Of a DNA stretch of 64,000 bases, positions 43,869 to 58,373 are shown piece by piece; position 1 is the stretch's first letter, and each line of letters starts with the position of its first letter. The DNA comes from Symsagittifera roscoffensis (taxonomy: Eukaryota > Xenacoelomorpha > Acoela > Convolutidae), in assembly GCF_963678635.1 (NCBI RefSeq), contig NC_087068.1, forward strand, positions 46,205,785-46,269,784, written 5' to 3'. A program made the position numbers and the translations under genes. Below the pieces are notes generated by a model, which ran no database searches, was not told the origin of the DNA, and worked only from the letters and a program-made list of their open reading frames with translations.

Positions 43869-45803
43869 ATAAGCTAAGAAAACCAGCCTACACTCACAAA
43901 CTGAAATTAAACCAAAACGATTATAGCTTGGACAAAAATCATTGAATCAACCTTCTCATAGAATAAAGATAGTTCATTTTAAATTTTCCTGAAAATGACT
44001 ACTGGTTCAAAGGTTGTTTTTGGTCATAGCCACCAAGCAGATTTTTCAAATCAACTTAGGCGTTTTCACAATTGCGTAAAAAAGGCCACTTACTATCGTC
44101 TGCCGAGGTACCTCGAGAGTGTATCATAAGGAAGGGCTTGGGATGTGCCTCATCCCGAATCGTTTTTGACATCTACAGCGGATCTCTTCCTTCAGTTGGA
44201 AGAGTTCTCTGACGATGAAGGAGCGGAAAGCTTTCTGCAAAGAAAGAAGACTTGGATCTGGAGGGATAAGGTGGAAACGATGACAGTGGAACTCTGGGAG
44301 CGGTTTAGAGAAGAAGTTGAGTAGACAAATTTCTATTAGAATGATTGATTCCAATTGTGGAGCGAGAATTGCGAAGGCGCACCGTTTCTTCGGTACTCTC
44401 TTCAGACGTTTCTTGAATCTTTCGAGTAAAAAACCTTCCTCGATTCGATAACTTCGTCAAATCAGTTGGAGATGAAACTAGCATTGAAGGTTGGATCTGG
44501 ATTGAAAGCACTTGTGAAGGATTATCCGGAGGCCGCAAAGTTGAAGTTATTTTTTAATTCTAAGCAAATTCAATCTTTTTAATTAAATCTCAAAAGTCAA
44601 TCGTTTCCAAAAAAAACAAGATGAGGTAGCGTTTTCTGGATGACTTATACGTCCTATTATAAATAATAACATTTTTTTGATGTGAGTTTTTGATTTTGAA
44701 CAGTTTTTGACTTCAAAATTATGTCATAAAAATAAACATTTTACGGCTAACTTGAAGATGTAGCTTGTTCGGGATGACTCATACATCAAATAATACAGAT
44801 TCAATGTTGTTTTTTGCCTCTAAATTTTGTAATTAGTTCCAGTATTAGAACGGTTTTTGAGATAAAATGATGATCTGTAATCAATGGATGAGTCTAACTT
44901 CTTATGCTGAAAATTGATCAAATTTTCAAGGTTTAATTTCAATTCAAAACGATTTTTTCAATGAGTATGTACAAAATTTATCACATTTTGAAATAATCTG
45001 AGGATGTTGTAGCCCGAGCTGGATGACTCCTTCATCTTATGATAAAGATTAACTTTCAATTTTTTTTACTTTTAGTTTTTCTTCACAAGTATGACCAAAA
45101 ACTCAAAAACAAAATTTTTGAGCTAACTTGACGATATAGCCTGTCAAACGAAAACGTTCACTAGTTTCACAATTTGTGTATAACCAAATTGCAATTTTTC
45201 TTGGTAACTTTCCTGGTTATTGTCAAAACTTCGTACTTTTCAGCACTTATCAACTAGATAAACAAAAACACGTTTAATTCTTAACCAAAAATTCAGCAGC
45301 TTTTTTATATGACTTCAATCTTGAGGTGTGTGTTAAATTGAGAAACAATCATTTAAAATTCAATTCAATTTTCGAAAAAAAAACATGTTTTTTTTTCATT
45401 CCGACTTCTCGGTCCATTTCAAGAAATTTCGTATTCTGCTACATATATTAAAGATATTGACATAACTTCAGAATAATTTTGCCTTTCAAGCTGAATGAGT
45501 AAAAAATGAATAAGTATAATTTTTACTGATCTGCTTAAGCAGGAGTTAATCTGTTAGCTCCGCTTAACTTTAATTCTGCCCTAGTTCCACGGTTTGATTA
45601 GATTTTTTTAATACCGTGTTTACAGCAATCTTCATTTTAACAGTAGATTCCCTGGGTTAACATGTAATCATAGACTTATCCTTCTTAGTTTCATTCTTCA
45701 TAAATGTTTGTGCTTGTGATAACTGGTATCAACCTGCAAAAAGTTGACCTAAATATTTATAGTTTCCATACCGTTGCTAGAGGATAAATTGTTGCTCAGC
45801 ATA
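43869..45803 (+). repeat. 2-kb array, copy 5 (1935 bp)
   Basis: Full unit, GGTACCTCGAG at 44107. Lacks about 60 bp between the AACTTCGTCAAATC and AGTTGGAGATGAAAC phrases (about 44460), a deletion shared with copies 6, 8 and 9. Confidence 0.9.
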
Positions 45804-48554
45804 ATAAGCTAAGAGAACCAGTCTACACTCACAAACTTAAAATAAACCAAAGCGATTATAGCCTGGACAAAAATCGTTTAATCAATCTTCTCATATAAAA
45901 AAGTTAGTTTATTTTGAATGTTCCTGAAAATGACTACTAGTTCAAAGGTTGTTTTTGGTTGTAATCACCAAGCAGAATTTTCAAATCGCCTCTGGCGTTT
46001 TCACAATTGCGTAGGAAAGGCAACTTACTATCGGCTGTCGAGGTACCTCGAGAGTGTATTATAAGGAAGGGCTGGGGATGTGCCACATCCCGAACTGTTT
46101 TTGACATCTACAGCGGATCTCGTCCTTCAGTTGGAAGAGTTCTCTGACGATGAAGGAGCGGAAAGATTTTTGCAAAGAAGAAAGACATGGATCTGGAGGG
46201 ATAAGGTGGAAACGGTGACAGTGGAATTCTGCGAGTGGTTTAGAGATCAAGTTGAGTAGACAAATTTCTATTAGAATGATTGATTCCAATTGTGGAGCGA
46301 GAATTGCGAAGGCGCACCGTTTCTTCGGTACTCTCTTCAGACGTTTCTTGAATCTTTCGAGTAAAAAACCTTCCTCGATTCGATAACTTCGTCAAATCAG
46401 TTGGAGATGAAACTAGCATTGAAGGTTGGATCTGGATTGAAGGCACTTGTGAAGGATTATCCGGAGGCCGCAAAGTTGAAGTTATTTTTTAATTCTAAGC
46501 AAATTCAATCTTTTTAATTAAATCTCAAAAGTCAATCGTTTCCAAAAAAAAACAAGATGATGTAGCGTTTTTTGGATGACTTATAAGTGCTATGATAAAT
46601 ATTAACCTTTTTTTTATGTTATTTTTTTTCATTTTGAACAGTTTTTGTCTTCAAAATTAGGTCATAAAATTAAACATTTTACGGATAACTTGAAGAAGTA
46701 GTTTGTTCAGGATGACTCATACATCAAAAGATACAGATTCAATGTTGTTTTTTATTCTAAATTTCGTACGTTGGTCCAGAATTAGAACGATTTTTGAGAT
46801 AAAATGATGATCTGTTTTCAATGGATGACTCCTACATCTTATGTTGAAAAGATATCAAATTTTCAAGGTTTAATTTCAATTCAAAACGAATTTTTCAATG
46901 AGTAAGTACAAAGGAGCGGAAAGCTTTCTGCAAAGAAGGAAGACATGGATCTGGAGGGTTAAGTGGAAACGATGACATTGGAATTCTGGGAGCGGTTTAG
47001 GGATCAAGTTGAGAAGCCAAATTTCTATACGAGTGAATGATTTCAATTGTGGAGCGAGAATTGCGAAGGCGCACCGTTTCTTTGGTACTCTCTTCAGACG
47101 TTTCTTGAGTCTTTCGATAAAAATGTCTTCTTCGATTTGATATTTTTGTCAAGTCACAGCAGAAAACACGAGACGATGTAGTCAACAAGCATGTGGCATG
47201 GCGTCAGTTGGAGATGAAACGAGCACTGAAAGTTCGAGCTGGATTAAACGCACTTGTGGAGGATTATACGGAGTCCACGAATATCCGGAGGCCGCAAAGT
47301 TGAATTTTTTTTTTTAATTCTAAGCAAATTTAGTCTTCCTAATTAAGTCTGAAAAGTCAATAGTTTCCAAAAAAACAAGATGATGTAGCGTTTTCTGGAT
47401 GACTTACACGTCCTATGATAAATAATAACTTTTTTTGATGTGAATTTTTGATTTTGAACAGTTTTTGTCTTCAAAATTAAGTCACAAAAATAAACATTTT
47501 ACGGATAACTTGAAGATGTAGCTTGTTCAGAATGACTCATACATCAAATGATACAGATTCAAGGTTGTTTTTTGACTTTAAATTTCGTAAGTGGGTCCAG
47601 AATTAGAACGACTTTTGAGATAAAATGATGATCTGTATTCAGCTATGACTCCTATATCTTATGTTGAAAATTGGTCAAATTTTCATGGTTTAATTTCAAT
47701 TCAAAACGAATTTTTAAATGAGTATGTACAAAATTTTTTACTTTTTGAAACAATCTGAGGATGTTGTAGCATGGGCTTGATAACTCCTACATCTTATCAA
47801 AAAGATTAAAATTCATTTTTTTTACTTCCAGTTCTTTTTTCTTCACAAGTATGTCCAAAAATTCCAAAACAAAGTTTTTGAGCTAACTTGACAATATAAC
47901 ATGTCAAATGAAAACTTTCAAAAGTTTCACAATTTGTGTGCAACCAAATTGCAATTTTTCTTGATAACAATCCTGGATATTGTCAAAACTTTGTACTTTT
48001 TCAGAAATTATCAACAACATAAACAAAAAAATGTTTAGTTTATTAATCAAAAACGCAGCAGCTTGTTTTATGATTTCAATCATGAGGTGTGTGTTGAATT
48101 GAGAAACAATCATTTAAAACTCAATTTCAATTTTCGAAAAAACCATATTTTTTTTCATACCGAATTCTCGGTCCATTTCATGAAAATTTGTATTCTGCTA
48201 TACAGATTAAAGATATTGACATAACTTCAGAAAAATTTTTCATTTGAAGCTTTAGTAAAAAAAAATAGCTATAACTTTTACTGCTCTGCTTACGTAGAAG
48301 TTAATCTGTTAGCTCGGTTTTACTTAAATTCTGCCCTAGTTCAACGGCTTGAATAGATTTTTTTAATACCGTGTTTACAGCCTTCATTATAACAGTGAAT
48401 TCCACGGGTTAACAAGTAATCATAGACATATCCTTCTTGGTTTCATTCTTCATGAATGTTTGTGCTTGTGATAACTGTATCAATCTGCTAAAGGTTGACC
48501 TCACTAATCACAGTTTCCATACCGTTGCTAGAAGATAAATTGTTGCTCAGCATA
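45804..48554 (+). repeat. 2-kb array, composite copies 6 and 7 (2751 bp)
   Basis: At 46912/46913 the AT-rich part of one unit (AATGAGTAAGTACAAA) jumps back into the GC-richer block of another (GGAGCGGAAAGCTTTCTGCA), so two partial copies are fused. GGTACCTCGAG at 46042 only in the first. Confidence 0.9.
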
Positions 48555-50301
48555 ATAAGCTAAGAAAACCAGCCTACACTCACAATTTGAAATTAAACCA
48601 TAACGATTATAGCCTGGTTAAAAATCTCTGAATCAACCTTCTCATAGAATAAAGTTAGTATATTTTAAATGTTCATGAAAATGACTACTAGCTCAAAGAT
48701 TGTTTTTGGTCATAGCCACCAAGCAGAATGTCATAAAATGCTTAGAAACTATCGGCCACTTACTATCGGCTGCCGAGGTACCTCGAGAGTGTATCATAAG
48801 GAAGGGCTTGGGATGTGCCACATCCCGAACTGTTTTCGACATCTACAGCGGTTCTCTTCCTTCAGTTGGAAGAATTCTCTGACGATGAAGGAGCGGAAAG
48901 CTTTCTGCAAAGAAGGAAGACATGGATCTGGAGGGTTAAGTGGAAACGATGACATTGGAATTCTGGGAGCGGTTTAGGGATCAAGTTGAGAAGCCAAATT
49001 TTTATACGAGTGAATGATTCCAATTGTGGAGCGAGAATTGCGAAGACGCACCGTTTCTTCGGCACCCTCTTTAGACGTTTCTTGAATATTTCGAGTAAAA
49101 AACCTTCCTCGATTCGATAACTTCGTCAAATCAGTTGGAGATGAAACTAGCATTGAAGGTTGGATCTGGATTGAAGGCACTTGTAGAGGATTATCCGGAG
49201 GCCGCAAAGTTGAAGTTATTTTTTAAATCTAAGCAAATTCAACCTTCTTCATTAAGTCTCAAAAGTCAATAGTTTCCAAAAAAAAACAAGATGACGTAGT
49301 GTTTTCTGGATGACTTATACGTCCTATTAAAAATAATAACATTTTTTTGATGTGAGTTTTTGATTTTGAACAGTTTTTGACTTCAAAATTATGTCATAAC
49401 AATAAACATTTTACGGATAACTTGAAGATGTAGCTTGTTCAGGATGACTCATACATCAAATGATACAGATTCAATGTTGTTTTTTGACTCTAAATTTTGT
49501 AATTAGTTCCAGTATTAGAACGGTTTTTGAGATAAAATGATGATCTGTAATCAATGGATGAGTCTAACTTCTTATGTTGAAAATTGATCAAATTTTCAAG
49601 GTTTTATTTCAATTCAAAACAATTTTTTCAATGATTATGTACAAAATTTATCACATTGTGAAATAATCTGAGGATGTTGTAGCCTGAGCTGGATGACTCC
49701 TTCATCTTATGATAAATATTAATATTCAGTTTTTTTTTACTTTTAGTTTTTCTTCACAAGTATGACCAAAAACTCAAAAACAAAATTTTTGAGCTAACTT
49801 GACGATATAGCCTGTCAAACGAAAAGGTTCACTAGTTTCAAAATTTGTGTATAACTTCGAAATTCAATTTTCGAAACAAAAACATGTTTTTTTTCATTCC
49901 GACTTCTCGGTCCATTTCAAGAAATTTTGTATTCTGCTACATATATTAAAGATATTGACATAACTTCACAATAATTTTGCTTTTCAAGCTGAAGTACTAA
50001 AAAATGAATAAGTATAATTTTTACTGATCTGCTTAAGCAGGAGTTAATCTGTTAGCTCCGCTTAACTTTAATTCTGCCCTAGTTCTACGGCTTGATTAGA
50101 TTTTTTTTATACCGTGTTTACAGCAGCCTTCATTTTAACAGTAAATTCCCTGGGTTAACATGTAATCATAGACATATCCTTCTTAGTTTCATTCTTCATA
50201 AATGTTTGTGCTTGTGATAACTGGTATCAACCTGCAAAAGGTTGACCTAACTATTTATAGTTTCCATACCGTTGCTAGAGGATAAATTGTTGCTCAGCAT
50301 A
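48555..50301 (+). repeat. 2-kb array, copy 8 (1747 bp)
   Basis: GGTACCTCGAG at 48777. An internal deletion of about 190 bp in the AT-rich part joins GTATAACTTC to GAAATTCAATTTTCG at about 49858. The head-to-block junction at 48730 is also altered (CATAAAATGCTTAGAAAC). Confidence 0.9.
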
Positions 50302-52166
50302 ATAAGCTAAGAGAACCAGTCTACACTCACAAACTTAAAATAAACCAAAGCGATTATAGCCTGGACAAAAATCATTTAATCAATCTTCTCATAGAAAAAA
50401 GTTAGTTTATTTTAAATGTTCCTGAAAATGACTACTAGTTCAAAGGTTGTTTCTGGTCGTAATCACCCAGCAGAATTTTCACAATTGCGTAAGAAAGGCC
50501 ACTTACTATCGGCTGTCGAGGTACCTCGAGAGTGTATTATAAGGAAGGGCTGGGGATGTCCCACATCCCGAACTGTTTTTGACATCTACAGCGGATCTCT
50601 TCCTTCAGTTGGAAGAGTTCTCTGACGATGAAGGAGCGGAAAGCTTTCTGCAAAGAAGGAAGACATGGATTTGGAGGGTTAAGTGGAAACGATGACATTG
50701 GAATTCTGGGAGCGGTTTAGGGATCAAGTTGAGAAGACAAATTTCTATAAGAGTGAATGATTCCAATTGTGGAGCCAGAATTGCGAAGACGCACCGTTTC
50801 TTCGGCACCCTCTTTAGACGTTTCTTGAATCTTTCGAGTAAAAAACCTTCCTCGATTCGATAACTTCGTCAAATCAGTTGGAGATGAAACTAGCATTGAA
50901 GGTTGGATCTGGATTGAAGGCACTTGTAGAGGATTAACCGGAATCTTCTTCATTAAGTCTCAAAAGTCAATAGTTTCCAAAAAAACAAGATGATGTAGCG
51001 TTTTCTGGATGACTTACACGTCCTATGATAAATAATAACTTTTTTTGATGTGAATTTTTGATTTTGAACAGTTTTTGTCTTCAAAATTAAGTCATAAAAA
51101 TAAACATTTTACGGATAACTTGAAGATGTAGCTTGTTCAGAATGACTCATACATCAAATGATACAGATTCAATGTTGTTTTTTGACTTTAAATTTCGTAA
51201 GTGGGTCCAGAATTAGAACGACTTTTGAGATAAAATGATGATCTGTATTCAGCTATGACTCCTATATCTTATGTTGAAAATTGGTCAAATTTTCATGGTT
51301 TAATTTCAATTCAAAACGAATTTTTAAATGAGTTTGTACAAAATTTTTTACTTTTTGAAACAATCTGAAGATGTTGTAGCATGGGCTTGATAACTCCTAC
51401 ATCTTATCAAAAAGATTAAAATTCATTTTTTTTACTTCCAGTTCTTTTTTCTTCACAAGTATGTCCAAAAACTCCAAAACAAAATTTTTGAGCTAACTTG
51501 ACGATATAACATGTCAAATGAAAACGTTCAGAAGTTTCACAATTTGTGTGCAACCAACTTGCAAATTTTCTTGCTAACAATCCTGGATATTGTCAAAACT
51601 TTGTACTTTTTCAGAAATTATCAACTACATAAACAAAAAAATGTTTAATTTTTAATCAAAAATGCAGCAGCTTTTCTTATGATTTCAATCTTGAGGTGTA
51701 TGTTAAATTGAGAAACAATCATTTAAACCTCAATTTCAATTATCGAATAAACCATGTTTTTTTTTCATTCTGAGTTCTCGGTCCATTTCATGAAATTTCG
51801 TATTCTGCTACATAGATAAAAGATACTGACATAGCTTCTAAATGATTTTTCTGTTGAAGTTGTAGTAACAAAAAAGATAGGTATAACTTTTACTGTTCTG
51901 CTTAAGTAGGAGTTAATCTGTTAGCTCGGTTTTACTTAAATTCTGCCCTAGTTCAACGGCTCGAATAGATTTTTTTAATACCGTGTTTAAAGCCTTCATT
52001 ATAACAGTGAATTCCACGGGTTAACAAGTAATCATAGACATATCCTTCTTGGTTTCATTCTTCATAAATGTTTGTGCTTGTGATAACTGTATCAATCTGC
52101 TAAAGGTTGACCTCACTAATCAAAGTTTCCATACCGTTGCTAGACGATAAATTGTTGCTCAGCATA
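50302..52166 (+). repeat. 2-kb array, copy 9 (1865 bp)
   Basis: GGTACCTCGAG at 50520. The end of the GC-richer block is cut: GGATTAACCGGA joins straight to ATCTTCTTCATTAAG at about 50942. Confidence 0.9.
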
Positions 52167-53973
52167 ATAAGCTAAGAAAACCAGCCTACACTCACAATTT
52201 GAAATTAAACCATAACGATTATAGCCTGGTTAAAAATCATAAGGAAGGGCTTGGGATGTGCCACATCCCGAACTGTTTTCGACATCTACAGCAGTTCTCT
52301 TGGAAGAATTCTCTGACGATGAAGGAGCGGAAAGCTTTCTGCAAAGAAAGAAGACATGGATTTGGAGGGTTAAGTGGAAAGAATGACATTGGAATTCTGG
52401 GAGCGGTTTAGGGATCAAGTTGAGAAGACAAATTTCTATACGAGTGAATGATTCCAATTGTGGAGCGAGAATTGCGAAGACGCACCGTTTCTTCGGCACT
52501 CTCTTTAGACGTTTTTTGAAGCTTTCTAGTAAAAAGTGATTTTCGATTCGATAACTTCGTCAAATCACGGCAGAACGCACAAGACGATGTAGTCAACAAA
52601 CATGTGGCATGGCGTCAGTAGGAGATGAAACGAGCACTGAAGGTTGGATCTGGATTGAATGCACTTGTGGAGGATTATCCGGAGGCCGCGAATATCCGGA
52701 GGCCGCAAAGTTGAAGTTATTTTTTAATTCTAAGCAAGTTCAGTCTTCTTAATTAAATCTCAAAAGTCAATAGCTTCTAAAAAACACAAGATGATGTAGC
52801 GTTTTCTAGATGACTTACACGACCTATGATAAATAATAACTTTTTTTGATGTGAATTTTTGATTTTGAACAGTTTTTCTCTTCAAAATTAAGTTAAAAAA
52901 ATAAAACTTTTTCGGATAACTTCAAGATGTAGCTCGTTCAGGATGACTCATACATCAAATGATACAGATTCAATGTTGTTTTTTTACTCTAAATTTTGTA
53001 ATTAGTTCCAGTATTAGAACGGTTTTTGAGATAAAATGATGATGTGTAATCAGTGGATGACTCTTACTTCTTATGTCGAAAATTGATTAAATTTTCAAAG
53101 TTTTATTTTAATTCAAAACGAATTTTTAAATGAGTTTGTACAAAATTTACTACTTTTTGAAATAATCTGAGAATGTTGTAGCCTGGGCTGGATGACTCCT
53201 ACATCTTATGATAAAGATTAAAATTAAATTTTTTTCTTACTTCTAGTTCTTTTTTCTTCACAAGTATGTCCAAAAACTCAGAAACTAAATTTTTGGGCTA
53301 ACTTGAGGATATAACCTGTCAAACGAAAGCGTTAAAAAGTTTCACAATTTTTGTATAACCAAATTGCATTTTTTCTTGCTTACTTTCCTGGTTATTGTCA
53401 AAACTTTGTAGTTTTTCAGCACTTATCAACTACATAAACAAAAACACATTTAGTTTTTAATAAAAAACGTAGCAGCTTTCTTTATGATTTCAATCTTGAG
53501 ATGTGTGTTAAATTCAGAAACAATAATTTAAACCTGAATGTCAATTTTCGAAAAAACCATGTTTTTTTTTCATTCTGAATTCTCGGTCCATTTCAAGAAT
53601 TTTCGTATTCTGCTACACAGATAAAAGATTTTGACATAGCTTCAGAATAATTGTTCATTTGAGGCTGTAGTAATAAAAAAAAGATCGGTATAACTTTTAC
53701 TGTTCTGCTTAAGTAGGAAATAATCTGATAGCTCAGTTTAACTTTAATTCTGCCCTAGTTCAACGGCTTAAAAAGAGATTTTTAATACCGTGTTTACAGC
53801 CTTCATTATGACAGTGAATTCCACGGGTTAACATGTAATCATAGACATATCCTTCTTAGTTTCATTCTTCATAAATGTTTGTGCTTGTGATAACTGTATC
53901 AATCTGCAAAAACTTGACCTCATTATTTGTAGTTTCCATACCGTTGCTAGAAGATAAATTGTTGCTCAGCACA
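52167..53973 (+). repeat. 2-kb array, copy 10 (1807 bp)
   Basis: Lacks the KpnI/XhoI core: TGGTTAAAAATC joins directly to ATAAGGAAGGGCTTGGG at 52228, a deletion of about 180 bp. Confidence 0.9.
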
Positions 53974-55970
53974 ATAAGCTAAGGAAGCCAGCCTACACCC
54001 ACAATTTGAATTAAACCTAACGATTATAGCCTGGACAAAAATCATTTAATCAATCTTCTCATAAAACAAAGTTAGCTTATTTTAAAAGTTCATAAAAAAG
54101 ACTTTTAGTTCAAAGGTTGTTTTTGGTCGTAATCACCAAGCAGAATTTTCCAATCGCCTTTGGCGTTTTCACAATTGCGTAAAAAAGGCCACTTACTATT
54201 GGATGCCGAGGTACCTCGAGAGTGTATCATAAGGAAGGGCTTGGGATGTGCCACATCCCGAACTGTTTTTGACATCTACAGCGGTTCTCTTCCTTCACTT
54301 GGAAGAGTTCTCTGACGATGAAGGAGCGGAAAGCTTTCTGCAAAAAAGGAAGATATGGATCTGGAGGGATAAGCTGGAAACGATGACAGTGGAATTCTAG
54401 GAGCGGTTTAGAGATGAAGTTGAGAAGACAAATTTCTATACCAGTGAATGATTCCAATTGTGGAGCGAGATTTGCGAAGGCTCAATGTTTCTTCGGTACT
54501 CTCTTCACACGTTTCTTGAGTCTTTCGAGTAAAAAACCTTCTTCGATTCGATAACTTCGTTAAATCACGGCAGAACACACAAGACGATGTAGTCAACAAG
54601 CATGTTGCATGGCGTCAGTTGGAGATGAAACTAGCACTGAAGGTTGGATCTGGATTGAAGGGACTTGTGGAGGATTATCCGGAGGCCGCGAATATCCGGA
54701 GGCCGCAAAGTTGAAGTTATTTTTTTATTTCTAAGGAAATTCAGTCTTCTTAATTAAGTCTCAAAAGTCAATAGTTTCCAAAAAAAGAAGATGAGGTAGC
54801 GTTTTCTGGATGACTTATATGTCCTATGATAAATATTAACAATTTTTTCATGTGAATTTTTGATTTTGAACAGTTTTTGTCCTCAAAATTAAGTCATAAA
54901 ATTAAACATTTTACGGATAATTTGAAGATGTAGCTTGTTCAGGATGACTCACACATCAATTGATACAGATTCAATGTTGTTTTTTTACTCTAAATTTCAA
55001 AAATAGGTCCAGAATTAAAACGGTTTTTGAGATAAAATGATGATCTGTATTCAATGGATGACTCCTAAATCTTATGTTGAAAATTGATCAAAATTTCAAG
55101 GTTTAAATTCAGTTCAAAAATGAATTTTTTAATGAATATGTACAAAATTTATTACTTTTTGAAATAACCTGAGGATGTTGCAGCCTGGCTGGATGACTCC
55201 TGCATCTTATGATAAAGATTAACATTCAAAAAATTTTTACTTTTAGTTCCTTTTTTTCACAAGTATGTCCAAGAACTCAAAAACAAAATTTTTGAGCTAA
55301 CTTGATGATATAGCCTGTCAAATGAAAACGTTCAAAAATTTCACAATTTTTGTATAACCAAATTGCAATTTTTCTTGCTAACATTCTTGGTTATTGTCAA
55401 AATTTTGTACCTTTTCAGCACTTATCAATTACATAAACAAAAACACGTTTAATTTTTAATCAAAAACTCAGCAGTTTTTTTATGATTTCAATCTTGAGGT
55501 GTGCGTTTAATTGAAAACCAATCATTTAAAACTCAATTTCAATTTTCGAAAAAACCATGTTTTTTTTCATTCTGAATTCTCGGTCCATTTCATGAAATTT
55601 CGTATTCTGCTACATAGATTAAACATATTGACATAGCTCAAATTAATTTTTCGTTAGATGCTGTAAAAATAAAAAATATATAGGTATAACTTTTACTGCT
55701 CTGCTCAAGTAGGAGTTAATCTGTTAGCTCAGTTTAACTTTAATTCTGCCCTAGCTTAACGGCTTGAATAGAATTTGTTAATACCGTGCTTACAGCCGTC
55801 ATTATAACAGTAAATTCCACGGGTTAACATGTAATCATAGACATATCCTTCTTAGTTTCATTCTTGATAAATGTTTGTGCTTGTGATAACTGGTATCAAT
55901 CTTCAAAAAGTAGACCTCATTATCTATAGTTTCCATACCATTGCTACAAAACAATTTGTTGCTCAGCATA
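53974..55970 (+). repeat. 2-kb array, copy 11 (1997 bp)
   Basis: Full unit, GGTACCTCGAG at 54210. Holds the cleanest copy of the C-terminal coding tail (54550-54714). Confidence 0.9.
54550..54714 (+). pseudogene. Decayed coding tail in the array
   Basis: Fifty-four open codons: DNFVKSRQNTQDDVVNKHVA, WRQLEMKLALKVGSGLKGL and VEDYPEAANIRRPQS, then TGA. The same reading is visible, with stops or shifts, in most copies. It lies about 100 bp downstream of, and in a different frame from, the first coding tract of the unit, so a frameshift or a lost intron separates them. No family recognised. Confidence 0.4.
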
Positions 55971-56533
55971 ATAAGCTAAGAAAACCAGCCTACACTCATA
56001 ATTTGATATTAAACCAAAATGATTATAGCCTGGACAAAAACCATTGAATCAATCTTCTCATAGAATAAAGTTAGTTTATTTTAAATGTTCATGAAAATGA
56101 CTACTAGTTCTAATGTTGTTTTTGGTCATAGCAACCAAGCAGAATGTCAAATTCATGAAATTTCGTATTCTGCTACATAGATTAAACATATTGACATAGC
56201 TCAAATTAATTTTTCGTTAGATGCTGTAAAAATAAAAAATATATAGGTATAACTTTTACTGCTCTGCTCAAGTAGGAGTTAATCTGTTAGCTCAGTTTAA
56301 CTTTAATTCTGCCCTAGTTTAACGGCTTGAATAGAGTTTTTTAATACCATATTTACAGCCTTCAATATAACAGTAAATTCCACGGGTTAACAGGTAATCA
56401 TAGACATATCCTTCTTAGTCTCATTCTTGATAAATGTTTGTGCTTGTGATAACTGGTATCAATCTTCAAAAGGTAGACCTCACTATCTATAGTTTCCATA
56501 CCATTGCTAGAAAATAATTTGTTGCTCAGCATA
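55971..56533 (+). repeat. 2-kb array, copy 12 (563-bp tail/head duplication)
   Basis: The stretch 55591-56153 is repeated as 56154-56715 (offset 563) starting at CATGAAATTTCGTATTCTGC. Very high identity indicates a recent event. Confidence 0.9.
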
Positions 56534-58373
56534 ATAAGCTAAGAAAACCAGCCTACACTCATAATATGATATTAAACCAAAATGATTTTAGCCTGGACAA
56601 AAACCATTGAATCCATCTTCTCATAGAATAAAGTTAGTTTATTTTAAATGTTCATGAAAATGACTACTAGTTCTAATGTTGTTTTTGGTCATAGCAACCA
56701 AGCAGAATGTCAAATTGTCTTTGGCGTTTTCACAATTGCGTAAAAAAGGCCACTTACTATCGGCTGCCGAGGTACCTCGAGAGTGTATCAAAAGGAAGGG
56801 CCACATCCCGAACTGTTTTTGACATCTACAGCGGATCTCCTCCTTCAATTGGAAGAGTTCTCTGACGATGAAGGAGCGAAAAGCTTTCTGTAAAGAAGGA
56901 AGACAAGGATCTGGAAGGATAAGGTGGAAACGATGACAGTAGAATTCTGGGAGCGGTTTAGGGATCAAGTTAAAAAGACAAATTTTTATACGAGTGAATG
57001 ATTCCAATTAAGGAGCGAGAATCCCGAAGGCGCACCGTTTCTTCGGTACTCTATTCAGACGTTTCTTGAGTATTTCGAGTAAAAAGTCTTCTTCGATTCG
57101 ATAATTTCTTCAAATCATGGCAGAACACAGGAGACGATGTAGTGAACGAGCAAGTGGCATGGCGTCAGTTGGAGATGAAACGAGCACTGAAGGTTGGATC
57201 TGGATTAAAGGCCTTTGTGGAGGATTATCCGGAGGCCGCGAATATCCAGCGGCCGCAAAGTTGAAGTTATTTTTTAATTCTAAGCAAATTCAGTCTTCTC
57301 AATTAAGTCTCAAAAATCAATAGTTTCCAAAAAAAAACAAGCTGATGTGGCTTTTTTTGGATGACTTATACATCCTACGATAATTATTAATTTCTTTTGA
57401 TGTGAATTTTTGATTTTGAACACTTTTTGTCTTCAAACTAGAAACCAAATTTAAACATTTTCCAGATAACATGAAGATGTAGCTTGTTCAGGATGACAAA
57501 CTCCAAAAATTCAATAATTCCCGAAATAGCATGACGACTTACCTTGATCTGCCTGAATCATCACTCTATTTAGACTAGTAAGATGTTTTAAATGTTGTTT
57601 TTTGTAAACAATTTTTGTCCGCATAGCTACTTTACTAAAATCATTAATTTCCGAACCATCTTGACGATGTAACTTGGTCAAGATGACTCATTTATCATAT
57701 GATACAGATTCAATGTTGTTTTTTGACTACATGCTTTTTGAACTTCATAAACAGGTGCAGAATTAGAACGGTTTTTGAGATAAAGTGATAATCTATATTC
57801 AATAGATGACTCGTACATCTTATGATGAAACCTAACCAAATGTTCAAGGTTTAATTCCAATTCAAAACGAATTTTTTAATGATTATGTACAAAATTTATT
57901 ACTTTTTGAAATAATCTGAGGATGTTGTAGCCTGCGTTGGATGACTCCTACATCTCCTACCATGTTTTTTTTTATTCTGAATTCTCAGTCCAATTCTTGG
58001 ACTTTCGTATTCTGTTCATAGATTAAAGATAATGACTTAGCTTCAGAATAAATTTTCATTTGAAGCTGTAGTAATAAAAAAAGATAGGTATAATTTTTAC
58101 TGTTCTGCTTAAGTAGGAGTTAATCTGTTAGCTCGGTTTAACTTTAATTCTGCCCTAGTTGAACGGCTTCAATAGAGTTTTCAATACCTTGTTTACAGCC
58201 TTCATTATAACAGTAAATTCCACGGGTTAACATGTAATCATAGACATATCCTTCTTAGTTTCATTCTTGATAAATGTTTGTGCTTGTGATAACTGGTATC
58301 AATCTTCAAAAAGTAGACCTCACTATCTATAGTTTCTATACCATTGCTAGAAAAAAAATTGTTGCTCAGCATA
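56534..58373 (+). repeat. 2-kb array, copy 13 (1840 bp)
   Basis: GGTACCTCGAG at 56771, short indel form. It contains extra divergent AT-rich monomers (GCATGACGACTTACCTTGA at about 57528) found only from here to the end of the window. A deletion at about 57958 joins CTACATCTCC to TACCATGTTTTTT. Confidence 0.9.

Noticed and set aside
56639-57007. Minus-strand 122-codon frame in the array, also open in some other copies
   Set aside because: It exists because the opposite strand was once coding; its frame differs between copies and its composition (many Cys, His, Ser) looks like an antisense reading. The plus strand gives the more protein-like sequence.
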